A stretch of DNA of 64,000 nucleotides from Agromyces sp. H17E-10 (GTDB lineage Bacteria > Actinomycetota > Actinomycetes > Actinomycetales > Microbacteriaceae), in the NCBI RefSeq assembly GCF_022919715.1, contig NZ_CP095042.1, positions 3,410,001-3,474,000 on the forward strand, given 5' to 3'. The first letter of the stretch is position 1; each line of letters starts with the position of its first letter. Both the position numbers and the translations under genes were made by a program. The notes beneath the pieces were generated by a model. That model ran no database searches. It saw nothing but the letters and a program-made list of their open reading frames with translations, and had not been told where the DNA came from. Positions 29,180 to 38,100 of this stretch are shown here, one piece after another.

Positions 29180-29197
29180 CGATCGACCCGAGCACGA

Positions 29198-30262
29198 ATG
29201 AGGAACATGCCCGAGCACCACCCCGAGACGGCGGCGTCGTCGCTCGTCGGCGTGTCGTACGTCATGCCGGTGCTGAACGACGCCACGCACGTGCGTGCGG
29301 CCGTCGAATCGATCCTCGCGCAGGACTATTCGGGCCCCGTCGAAGTGCTCATCGCGCTCGGCCCGTCGATCGACGGCACGGCCGAACTGGTCGGCGACCT
29401 CGCCTCGCGCGACGCCCGCGTGCGGGTGCTCGAGAACGCGGTGGGCTCGACGCCGGCCGGCCTCAACATCGGCATCCGCGCCGCGCAGTACCCCGTCGTC
29501 GTGCGGGTCGACTCGCACTCGATGCTGCCGGTCGACTACGCCCGCATCGCGGTCGAGACCCTCGAGCGCACGGGTGCCGACAATGTGGGCGGCATCATGG
29601 ACGCGAAGGGCGAGACGCCCTTCGAACGCGCGGTCGCACTCGCGTACACGACGAAGGTCGGGCTCGGCGGGTCCGCGTTCCACGTCGGCGGCACCGAGGG
29701 CCCGGCCGAGACCGTCTACCTCGGCGTCTTCCGACGCTCGGCGCTCGAGCGCGTCGGCCTGTTCGACGAGTCGATCAAGCGCGGCCAGGACTGGGAGCTC
29801 AACCGGCGCCTGCGCGAGACCGGTGGCACGGTCTGGTTCACGCCAGAGCTCGCCGTGACCTACCGCCCGCGCTCGAGCCTCGACCGGCTCGCCCGGCAGA
29901 TGTTCTCGACCGGTCTCTGGCGGGGCGAGCTCGCCCGCCGGTTCCCGGCGTCGAACGGCATCCGCTACTTCATCCCTCCGGCGATGGTCGTCGGGGTCAC
30001 CCTCGGACTGCTGCTCGGCATCGGCGGGCTCGTGCAGCTCGCGTTCGGCGCGTTCCCGTGGCTCCTCGTCGGCTTCGCCGCACCGCTCGTCTACCTCGTG
30101 TTCGTCGTTGCGGCGACGATCGTCGAAGCGCGCGGCCGCGGAGCGGGCACCGCCAGCCGGTTTCTCGTAGTGTTGCCGTGCATACACGTCACGTGGGGCA
30201 TCGGCTTCGTGCTCGGCTATCTCTCGCTGACGAGCAACATCGCACGCCATACGGGAAGGTGA
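29198..30262 (+). CDS. Glycosyltransferase family 2, ExoA-like, with C-terminal membrane segments
   Basis: 354 aa. GT-A fold: VSYVMPVLNDATHVRAAVES at the start, VVRVDSHS as the DxD-like metal site, FDESIKRGQDWELNRRL as the acceptor/base helix. Two to three hydrophobic segments near the C-terminus (VVGVTLGLLLGIGGLV, WLLVGFAAPLVYLVFVV). Similar to succinoglycan ExoA-type transferases that work at the inner membrane face. ATG 29207 is an alternative start. First of a cluster of polymer-synthesis genes; only 7 nt separate it from the next. Confidence 0.88.
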   Translation: MRNMPEHHPETAASSLVGVSYVMPVLNDATHVRAAVESILAQDYSGPVEVLIALGPSIDGTAELVGDLASRDARVRVLENAVGSTPAGLNIGIRAAQYPVVVRVDSHSMLPVDYARIAVETLERTGADNVGGIMDAKGETPFERAVALAYTTKVGLGGSAFHVGGTEGPAETVYLGVFRRSALERVGLFDESIKRGQDWELNRRLRETGGTVWFTPELAVTYRPRSSLDRLARQMFSTGLWRGELARRFPASNGIRYFIPPAMVVGVTLGLLLGIGGLVQLAFGAFPWLLVGFAAPLVYLVFVVAATIVEARGRGAGTASRFLVVLPCIHVTWGIGFVLGYLSLTSNIARHTGR

Positions 30263-30269
30263 AGCACCG

Positions 30270-31082
30270 ATGTCTGACGCCCGACCGGTGACGGCCAGGC
30301 CGGCGAACATCGCCGAGCTGCGCGCCGTCGCGCAGCCGCCCGAGGTGCGCGGTCGCCGCAACGCCGAGCACTGGACGGCGTCGCTGTACCTGCGGCGCTT
30401 CTCGATCTACCTGACCTGGGTGCTGCTGAAGACGAAGATCTCGGCGAACGGCGTGACCGGGCTCATGATCCTCGTCGGCTGGTCGACCGCGGCGGCACTG
30501 CTCGTCCCCGGCGTGTGGGGTGCCCTCCTCGCGGTCGTGCTCGGGCAGCTGCAGATGCTGATCGACTGCTGCGACGGCGAGGTCGCGCGATGGCGGCGCA
30601 CGTCGTCGCCCGCGGGCGTCTTCCTCGACAAGGTCGGCCACTACACGACCGAGGCGCTCATCCCGATCGCACTCGGCATCCGGGCTGCCGCGTACCCGCT
30701 CGAGTTCCCCGCGGACTTCCTCTGGACGACGATCGGCGCGATGCTCGCGCTCGTGATCGTGCTCAACAAGGCGCTGAACGACATGGTGCACGTCGCCCGC
30801 GCGAACGCCGGGCTGCCGAAGCTCGCCGACACGCACGGCGAGACGGCACCGCGCGGCGGCCTCGTCGCGAAGCTGCGCAAGGCGGCCCGGTTCGTGCCCT
30901 TCCACCGCCTGTACCACTCGGTCGAGCTCACGCTCATCGCGTTCGCGGCCGCCGTCGTCGGCCTCTTCGTCGGACAGCCGATCACCGACCGCGTCGTCGT
31001 CGCGGTGCTGCTGCCGCTCGCGGTGCTGGCGGTGATCGGCCACTTCGTCGCGATCATGGCGAGCCGTCGTGTCCGGTCCTGA
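30270..31082 (+). CDS. CDP-alcohol phosphatidyltransferase family protein with Asp-to-His substitution
   Basis: 270 aa membrane enzyme. The family signature D-x2-DG-x2-AR-x8-G-x3-D-x3-D reads Asp99, Asp102-Gly103, Ala106-Arg107, Gly116, Asp120 and then His124 where the fourth, catalytic-base aspartate is expected (GVFLDKVGHY). Several membrane helices surround it (for example ALLVPGVWGALLAVVL, VGLFVG region). The context with glycosyltransferases and a TagF-like enzyme suggests transfer of a CDP-activated polyol or sugar-alcohol phosphate to a cell-envelope acceptor rather than ordinary phospholipid synthesis. Its last 14 nt overlap the next gene. Confidence 0.82.
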   Translation: MSDARPVTARPANIAELRAVAQPPEVRGRRNAEHWTASLYLRRFSIYLTWVLLKTKISANGVTGLMILVGWSTAAALLVPGVWGALLAVVLGQLQMLIDCCDGEVARWRRTSSPAGVFLDKVGHYTTEALIPIALGIRAAAYPLEFPADFLWTTIGAMLALVIVLNKALNDMVHVARANAGLPKLADTHGETAPRGGLVAKLRKAARFVPFHRLYHSVELTLIAFAAAVVGLFVGQPITDRVVVAVLLPLAVLAVIGHFVAIMASRRVRS

Positions 31083-31959
31083 CCGTCCGCTCGTCGGCGT
31101 CGTCGTGCTCACCATGGGCAAGCGCCCCGACGACCTCGCCCGCGGCATCCGCAGCGTGCTCGACCAGCGCGGCGTCGAGGTCGACCTCGTCGTGGTCGGC
31201 AACGGCTGGGACCCGGCGACCGCCGAGCCGCCGCTGCCCTCGGGAGTGAAGACCCGGCACCTCCCCGAGAACCTCGGCATCCCGGCCGGCCGCAATGCGG
31301 GCGTGCCCGACGTCGACGGCGACGTGCTGTTCTTCCTCGACGACGACGCGTTCCTGCCGAGCGAGACGTTCCTCGCCGACGGCTGCGCGATGCTCACGGC
31401 CCGGCCCGAGCTCGGGCTCATCCAGCCGCGCGTCGTCGACCCGACGGGACTCACCTCGCCGCGCCGCTGGATCCCGCGCATCCGCAAGGGCGACCCCGCG
31501 CACTCGAGCCCCGTGTTCTCCTGCTGGGAGGGTGCCGTGCTCATGCCGCGCGGCGTGTTCGACGCGACCGGCGGCTGGGCCGACCCGTTCTTCTACGCGC
31601 ACGAGGGCATCGAGCTCGCGTGGCGCGTCTGGGATGCGGGTCACGTCGCCTGGTACGCGGGCGATCTCGAAGCGGCGCACCCCGTCATCGACCCCGCGCG
31701 GCACTCGTACTACTACCGGCTCAACGCCCGCAACCGGGTGTGGCTCGCCCGCCGCAACCTGCCCGCGGTACTCGTGCCGTTCTACGTGGGCTCGTGGACG
31801 GCGATCCAGGTGCTGCGCTGGGCGCGGCATCCCGCCGCCCTCAAGGCCTGGTTCGGCGGCTGGCGCGCGGGCTGGCGCGAGGCGCCGGGCGAGCGACGCC
31901 CGATGCGCTGGCGAACCGTGTGGCGCATGACGCGGGCGGGGCGCCCGCCCGTCGTCTGA
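31069..31959 (+). CDS. Glycosyltransferase family 2
   Basis: 296 aa. GT-A fold with VGVVVLTMGKRPDDLARGIR at the start, LGIPAGRNAG, DxD motif LFFLDDDAF, and the acceptor region FYAHEGIELAWRVWDAG. No membrane helix is obvious, so probably peripheral on the cytoplasmic face. It overlaps the CDP-alcohol phosphatidyltransferase gene by 14 nt, indicating coupling. The sugar donor cannot be deduced. Confidence 0.87.
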   Translation: MSGPDRPLVGVVVLTMGKRPDDLARGIRSVLDQRGVEVDLVVVGNGWDPATAEPPLPSGVKTRHLPENLGIPAGRNAGVPDVDGDVLFFLDDDAFLPSETFLADGCAMLTARPELGLIQPRVVDPTGLTSPRRWIPRIRKGDPAHSSPVFSCWEGAVLMPRGVFDATGGWADPFFYAHEGIELAWRVWDAGHVAWYAGDLEAAHPVIDPARHSYYYRLNARNRVWLARRNLPAVLVPFYVGSWTAIQVLRWARHPAALKAWFGGWRAGWREAPGERRPMRWRTVWRMTRAGRPPVV

Positions 31960-32035
31960 CGCACCGCGCCGTAACGATCGGCTCTCGGTGTCCGCCCGGC
32001 GCCGGCCCCGAGGCATCCGCACAGCCGCGGCTCGC

Positions 32036-32041
32036 TACCCT
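32036..32041 (+). promoter_or_regulatory. -10 box TACCCT, leaderless start of the TagF-like gene
   Basis: Six nucleotides before GTG 32048; decides this start over upstream in-frame codons. Confidence 0.5.
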
Positions 32042-32047
32042 TGGACG

Positions 32048-33358
32048 GTGGGATTGAGGAAAGACGCGCGTCGCGCGGTGAAGCTCGCCAAGGACATCAT
32101 GTGGTCGCGGCGGGCGCAGCGGTCGCTGAAGGCGAAGCTCGCGGAGACGACTCCGCTCGAGCCGCACCGCTACCGCATCGGCGTGTACTTCGCCGACGGC
32201 AAGGTCAACCTCTACCAGCTGCGCCAGTGGTACGCCCCGCTCGCGGAGCTCGCCGAGACGTACCCCGTGCTCATCCTCAGCCGGGCATCGGGCGCGGCGC
32301 TGAAGCTCCTCGACGAGTCGCCGCTCCCCGTCGCGTACGTGCGGCGGGTCGCCGACCTCGAGCGGGTCATCCATGAACAAGACCTGCACGTCATCCTCTA
32401 CGTGAACCAGAACGCGAAGAACTTCCAGATGATGCGGTACGGCCGCCGCTGGCATGTGTTCATCAACCACGGCGAGTCCGACAAGATGTACATGACCACG
32501 AACCAGTTCAAGGCGTACGACTACGCCCTGATCGCGGGCGACGCGGCGAGGGCCCGGCTCGACAAGGTGCTGTGGGACTACGACTTCGACAAGCGCGCCA
32601 TCCCGATCGGCCGACCGCAGGCCGACCATTACCTCGATGGCTCGCCGTTGCCGTACACCCCCGACGAGCGCGAGGTCGTGCTCTACGCGCCGACGTGGGA
32701 GGGCGACCGCGCGGCCGCCGCGTACGGCTCGATCGCCTCGCACGGCGTCGCGCTCGTCGAGGGGCTGCTCGCCACCGGCCGCCATCGCGTCATCTACCGG
32801 CCGCACCCCCGCTCGGGCGTGCTCGACGAGCAGTACGCGACCGCGAACAAGCGCATCATCGCCGCGCTCGAGCAGGCGAACGCCGCAGACCCGGCCGCGC
32901 AGCACGTCTTCGACGACGGACCGAAGCTCGGCTGGCAGCTCGCCGCCGCCGACGTCGCGATCGTCGACATCTCGGCGATGGTCTACGATCGGCTCGCCGC
33001 CGGCAAGCCGCTGCTCATCACGCGGCCCGTGAACCCGGCGGCGCAGGTCGACACGAGCGGCTACCTGCAGGCGTGCGAGTGGCTCGATGCCGCGGATGCC
33101 CCGGCCATGGTCGCCCGGGTCGACGAGGTCGCGCACGACGAGTCGGCGCTCGAACGCCTGAAGTACTGGGTCGAGCGCTATTTCGGCGACACGACGCCCG
33201 GGGTCACGACCGCGAGGTTCCACGCCGCCGTCGACCACCTCATGGCCGAGTGGGAGCGCTTCGCCGCGCTGCACGAGGCAGACGGCGAGCTCGACGACCA
33301 CGACGTCGAGGGCGAGCGGGCCGAGGCCGGCGACGGCGACGAGTCGGACGTCGGCTGA
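32048..33358 (+). CDS. CDP-glycerol glycerophosphotransferase (TagF/TarF-like) family protein
   Basis: 436 aa from GTG 32048. GT-B-like glycerophosphotransferase signatures: INHGESDKMYMTTNQFKAYD, VLYAPTWEGDR, YRPHPRSG, and IVDISAMVYDRLAAGKPLLI, the conserved donor-site block. The family polymerises or primes teichoic acids from CDP-glycerol or CDP-ribitol. The acidic, Asp/Glu-rich C-terminus is atypical. Together with the upstream GT2 and CDP-alcohol enzymes and the TagGH-like exporter at 46.7-48.3 kb it argues for a phosphate-containing cell-wall glycopolymer. Confidence 0.85.
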   Translation: MGLRKDARRAVKLAKDIMWSRRAQRSLKAKLAETTPLEPHRYRIGVYFADGKVNLYQLRQWYAPLAELAETYPVLILSRASGAALKLLDESPLPVAYVRRVADLERVIHEQDLHVILYVNQNAKNFQMMRYGRRWHVFINHGESDKMYMTTNQFKAYDYALIAGDAARARLDKVLWDYDFDKRAIPIGRPQADHYLDGSPLPYTPDEREVVLYAPTWEGDRAAAAYGSIASHGVALVEGLLATGRHRVIYRPHPRSGVLDEQYATANKRIIAALEQANAADPAAQHVFDDGPKLGWQLAAADVAIVDISAMVYDRLAAGKPLLITRPVNPAAQVDTSGYLQACEWLDAADAPAMVARVDEVAHDESALERLKYWVERYFGDTTPGVTTARFHAAVDHLMAEWERFAALHEADGELDDHDVEGERAEAGDGDESDVG

Positions 33359-33382
33359 CGGGGCGCGCCTCGGTCGCCGACG

Positions 33383-33388
33383 TACACT
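33383..33388 (+). promoter_or_regulatory. -10 box TACACT, leaderless start
   Basis: Six nucleotides before ATG 33395. Confidence 0.6.
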
Positions 33389-33394
33389 GACGAC

Positions 33395-33988
33395 ATGGCG
33401 CAGCTCATCACCGAAGCCGACCTCGACGACCTCGAACTCCGCGTCTCCGACGGGCCCGGACACCATCTGGCGCAGGCCGAGAAGCTCGAACGATGGGCGG
33501 TCGAGGGCGACGGGTTCGTGCTCGGCGACGGCGTCCGCCGGGCGCAGCTGCTCTTCATCGCGGCCGAGCACCTCGAGGCGGCGGGGGAGCTCGAACGGGC
33601 GCTCGAGGTGGCGCGACGTGCGATCGCCGCGTCCGATGTCGAGCCCGGGGAGGCCGGCGGCACGCTCGTCGCCCTGCTGCTCGATCTGGGGCGTCGCGAC
33701 GAGGCGCTCGCCGAGGCCGATCGGCTGCGCGCCGAGCGGATCGAGAACTGGTGGCACCTGCTCTCGGTCGCCGAGGCGTTCGAGCTCGCCGATGAACTCG
33801 ATCTCGCCGAGCGCTGGTTCGTGATCACCCTGCGCGCCGTCGAACGCGACCCCGAGCACGACGTCGACGACCGCATCACCGCGCTCGCCGGCCGCTACCG
33901 GGTGCGGCGCGACGCCGGCAAGGCCGAAGACGTGCTCGACCTCGAGACGCGCGAGCTGGCGACGTTGCTCGGCGTGGAGCTCACGTAG
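33395..33988 (+). CDS. Hypothetical TPR-like helical protein
   Basis: 197 aa, soluble and acidic. Helix pairs such as RRAQLLFIAAEHLEAAGELE and LVALLLDLGRRDEALAEADR look like two to three tetratricopeptide-type units. No known family was recognised. Its 3' end overlaps the opposite gene by 8 nt. Confidence 0.75.
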   Translation: MAQLITEADLDDLELRVSDGPGHHLAQAEKLERWAVEGDGFVLGDGVRRAQLLFIAAEHLEAAGELERALEVARRAIAASDVEPGEAGGTLVALLLDLGRRDEALAEADRLRAERIENWWHLLSVAEAFELADELDLAERWFVITLRAVERDPEHDVDDRITALAGRYRVRRDAGKAEDVLDLETRELATLLGVELT

Positions 33989-34958
33989 CGGAGGGAACCC
34001 CGCCTGGGGCGTCGGCCTCAGGGCCGCCGACGCCGGTGTCGCCGGCCGATGCGCCGCCGTCGCCCTCGCCGGCCCCCGACCGCAGCGACCCCAGCCGCTG
34101 GAACGGCCGCTTCGCCGCGCGCCCGAGCGTTCCGGCGACCGTCGCGCCCGTCTGCGCGACCCGCTTGCCGGTCGTGACCAGCAGCGTGTCGTCGCCGACC
34201 GGCTCGAGTTCGGCGGGAACGATCGCGGGCGCCTGCCCGAACGCGAGCCGCGACTGCGTGAGCACCCGGCGCCCGAGCACATGATTGCCGACCCCGCCGA
34301 TCGCGGCGCCGATGCCGAAGGGCAACGCCTTGCCGATGATGCCGGCGCCGCCGCGCACGGCGAACTGCTTCACGAACGTGCGGCGCAGCTGATCGACGAC
34401 CGTGCCCATGACCGCCTTCGGCAGGCTGTTCGTGATGAGCTCGCCCCAGTACGCGCTCCTCGCGATTCCCGACCCCGTCGCCTGGCCGGCGAACTGCTTG
34501 ACGAGGTCGGTGCCCTCCGTGCCGAGCATGAGCGTCATGACGAGTGCGCGTGCACGCTCGGGGCTCTCGAGCGGGATGCCGTGCACCTCGGTGACCGACT
34601 GGGCGAAGAGTGCCGTCGCCTCGAGGAACCCGGCCGTCTCGACGCCCGACAGGGCGAGCGTGATGCCCGTCGAGATGCCGGGGATGACGGCGGTCGCCCC
34701 GACGGCCGCGCCGCCGGTCGTCACGGCCGTGAGATACCGGCGCTCGAGGATGCGCACGAGTTGGTCGGGAGTCGCGCCGGGCGCGCGTCGGCGGATGCTG
34801 CGCAGGTGGGCGACCACGACCGGTCGCTGGATCGCGAGCGCGCGGTCGATCGCATGCTCGACGCCGTGCGCGCGTCCCTGATCGACGGTCGGTTGTGAGG
34901 TGCACTCGCGCGGAGCATCCGACCCCATCGTCGTGATCGTGTGCACCTGCTCGGCCAT
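33981..34958 (-). CDS. Hypothetical protein with glycine-rich hydrophobic segments (EcsC-like?)
   Basis: 325 aa from ATG 34958, fixed by a -10 box 7 nt upstream. A hydrophilic N-terminus with basic helix LRSIRRRAPGATPDQLVRIL is followed by Gly/Ala-rich hydrophobic stretches TGGAAVGATAVIPGISTG and IIGKALPFGIGAAIGGVGNH and a disordered Gly/Asp tail. The pattern recalls EcsC-type proteins, but I cannot name a family with confidence. It faces away from the giant RTX gene and shares its upstream region. Confidence 0.7.
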   Translation of the reverse strand: MAEQVHTITTMGSDAPRECTSQPTVDQGRAHGVEHAIDRALAIQRPVVVAHLRSIRRRAPGATPDQLVRILERRYLTAVTTGGAAVGATAVIPGISTGITLALSGVETAGFLEATALFAQSVTEVHGIPLESPERARALVMTLMLGTEGTDLVKQFAGQATGSGIARSAYWGELITNSLPKAVMGTVVDQLRRTFVKQFAVRGGAGIIGKALPFGIGAAIGGVGNHVLGRRVLTQSRLAFGQAPAIVPAELEPVGDDTLLVTTGKRVAQTGATVAGTLGRAAKRPFQRLGSLRSGAGEGDGGASAGDTGVGGPEADAPGGVPSAT

Positions 34959-34965
34959 GCGGTCG

Positions 34966-34971
34966 ATCTTA
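34966..34971 (-). promoter_or_regulatory. -10 box TAAGAT, leaderless start
   Basis: Seven nucleotides before ATG 34958 on the minus strand. Confidence 0.6.
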
Positions 34972-35125
34972 GGTCGCACTCCTGATGATGTACCCCGAAA
35001 TCGACGGATTTTGCCCCCCAAAGGGAGGGTTTCCCTTGTCGGCGGAATCCCGGCAGGAGTAGAACGGGCGTCGTGCGCGGTCCTCACCGGGGGCGCGCCG
35101 GGCTGCATCACCTTGGGGGGACGAC
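34972..35125 (+). promoter_or_regulatory. Upstream region of the giant RTX gene with a small hairpin
   Basis: Holds an inverted repeat AAGGGA / TCCCTT (35021-35026 and 35032-35037). A possible promoter is TTGTCG (from about 35037) with TAGAAC 18 nt later; ribosome binding site GGGGGGA lies 5 nt before ATG 35126. The A+T-rich patch around 35000-35040 is unusual for this genome. Confidence 0.35.
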
Positions 35126-38100
35126 ATGCGCGCCCAGAACGACCCGGACTATTCGAACACGCACGCAACGGGGGAGGGCCGGCGACGACGTCGCGGGGGC
35201 GGACGGAGATGGCCGTTCCGCGCGACGGCCGTCGTCGGCGCCTGGGCGCTCGCACTCACCGGAGCGCAGGTCGCCTACGCCGATCCCGTGACCGACTCGG
35301 CCGACGTCGCCCAGTTGCGCGCGGGCATCGCCGCGCTCTCCGAGGTCGCGCTCGGCGACTACGAGGACGTCGGCCCGCTCGCGGCCGCCCTGCCGCTCGC
35401 CGACACCGCACCCGGCGTCGCGATCGTCCGCCCGGGAGCCGCGATGCAGCTCGCGAACACGTTCGAGACCGGCGTGAAGACGGCGCTGCTCGCACTCGCG
35501 CAGCAGGCCACGACCGCGGACTTCATGGCCGCGGTCGACGGCCTCGACGCCGATGTCGACGGCACGCAGCTCGAGCTGACGACGGCGAACCTGGTCGACT
35601 CCGGCGACACGCGCGGGTTCGACCTGGCGATCCGCGCGTCGCGCACCGTCGACTCGCCGCTCGCGATCGTCGATCCCGACGGCCCCGGCGGTGAGCCACT
35701 GCGCCTCGTCACGGCCGAGTCCGACCCTGCGCCCTACGCGCTCGCGTTCGAGTTCGCGGGCAAGGTCCGCACGGATCCGCAGGGGACGAGGTTCTGGCTC
35801 GACACCACGGCGGGTGAACCGACGATCGAGGTCACGGCAGAGCTCGCGGGTGACGACGCCTTCGCGTTCCCCGGCGGTTCAGCGGCGATCGGCGTCGGCG
35901 ACGTCGAGATCCTCGACGACTCGACCGTCGACGTCTCGGCCGCATGGTCGGGCACGATCGACGACGTCAACGGCGACGGCCGCCTCTCGATGTTCGAGCC
36001 GCCGGCGTTCGAGGGCGGCGAGCAGACCCCCGGCGAGCTCACCGTTCCCGCCGATCAGCTCACGACCTTCGCGCTCGCGGGCACGGCCACGGCCGACATC
36101 CGCTTCGGGTCCGCGCTTCTCGGCCTCTCGTCGGACCCGGCGCCGTCGCTCAGCATGGACGCGGACCTCGGGCAGGTGCCCGAACCGCTCGCCGAGCTCG
36201 TCGCGACCGACGGCGACCTCGACGCGTTCGAGGCGTTCACCCGGCTCGGACCGGTCGACCTCGTCTCGGGCGTCATCCAGTACGGCACCCTGCTGCGGGC
36301 GCTGCAGCGGCATCCGAACGTGGATGCCGCGCTGCCGCTCGCCAGCGGCACGCTGAGCGAGCTCTACGACCTCGGCGGTGAATTCTCGAAGCTCGCCGAG
36401 GACCTCATCGACGTGCAGCCCGACCCCGATCCCGACCCCGCCGACCCGCAACCGGTGATCGACGTCGGCATCTCGACGGTCGGCGACCTGGCCGACCGCA
36501 TCGAGAGCGACATCCCGGGGGCACCCGACACCATCACGCCCGTCTACGACCGGGACGCGAACGAGGTCCGGCTCGACTTCACGATCCACACGGGCCTCGA
36601 CGGGCAGGCCGACGTGCCTCCCGTGCTCGACGACCAGCCCGTCGACGACACCCCGCCGCCGGGGCAGGCGGCCTTCGGCGACCAGCTGCTCGACGAGACC
36701 GGGCTGCGCGGCGTCGCCGCCGCCGGCGCGCCGGTGACGGTCGAGACCGACGTGGCCGTGGACATCGACCTGCCGATCCTGATCGACCTCGAGGCGGCCG
36801 AACCGGCCGACGACGACGCGGCCACCGCCGTCGTCGAGTTCGAGTCGCCGATGGTGTACGAGCGGTTCGGCACCGAGATCGCCGACGGCGCCGAGCTCCG
36901 CATCACGCAGGTGGCGACGGCCGACGTGCACGGCGAGGGTCAGCTCGGCTTCGTGCCCGCGACCGTCGGCGGCACCTGGAAGCTCGGGCAGGACGGCACC
37001 GAGCCGACGACCGCCGCCGACGTGACGCCCGCCGCCGGGAACACGGCGACCCCGCGGCTCGTCGACCTGCTCGCAGGACTCTACGAACGCGACGGGCAAC
37101 CGCCGGCATATCCGGTCGACGAGGCCGAACGGCGCGCGGTGATCGACGGCGACTACACCGTCGAGGGTCACGGCCTCGACCCCGCGCAGCACCTCACCGA
37201 GACGCCCGGAACGTTCACGGTCGACGGCACCGGGTTCGACCACGAGGACTACACGGTCGCGCTCGGCAACGACGAGATGACCCTGCTGCGTGCGCTCAAC
37301 ATCGACACGGGCGAACCCGACCGACTGCTCGGTCGTGCGCTCGACGGCATCGGCGCGGTCGTCGACCAGCTCGACGCGATCGACGACCTGGTGGGCGGCG
37401 AGGCGGTGCCGTTCCTGAACCGCGGCGTCGGCAGCATCCTGCGCGAGGTGACCGGCCTCCGCGACCGGTACAACGAGTTCCGCGGCGGCCTGCTGCCGAC
37501 CGATCTCGGCAAGCTCGAGGACGGCCTCGAGACGGCGCTCGAGCTCGGCGTGACGTTCCGCCTGCGCGATCTCGACGACGGCGGCGCCGTCGACCCCGCG
37601 CTGGTCGCCGTGTTCGACGGCACGCGCTCGGCGCAGGCCGACGTGCCGATGTCGTTCGTGAACGCCGAACTGCCCGCGATCGCGGGCACGGAGGGCGAGG
37701 GGCAGCTGCACGCCGCGCTCAGCGCCGACCTCGACCTCGGGCTCGTCGTCGGGCTCGACCCCGACGATGCCGCGGCGGCACCACGCCTGCTCGACTCCAG
37801 CCGGCTCAGCGTCACCGCCGAGGTCACCGAGCAACCGCCGGGCTCCGTGCAACTGGGCGTGCACCTCGGGCCGTTCTCGGCACAGCTCGGCGACGCCGCG
37901 AACCAGACCGGTCGCATCGCGGTCGGCGTGCGGTTCGCACTCGAGCGCACGGGAGCACCGCAGCCGGGCGATCCCGCCGAGACCCCGCTCGAACTCGCCG
38001 ACTTCTTCGACGGCGACTTCACCGCCGACGCGAGCTCGCCGGCCGAAGGCGGCAAGTACTCGTGCGCGGCGCCGGGCCAGACGCCCGTCGAGGGCACCTT

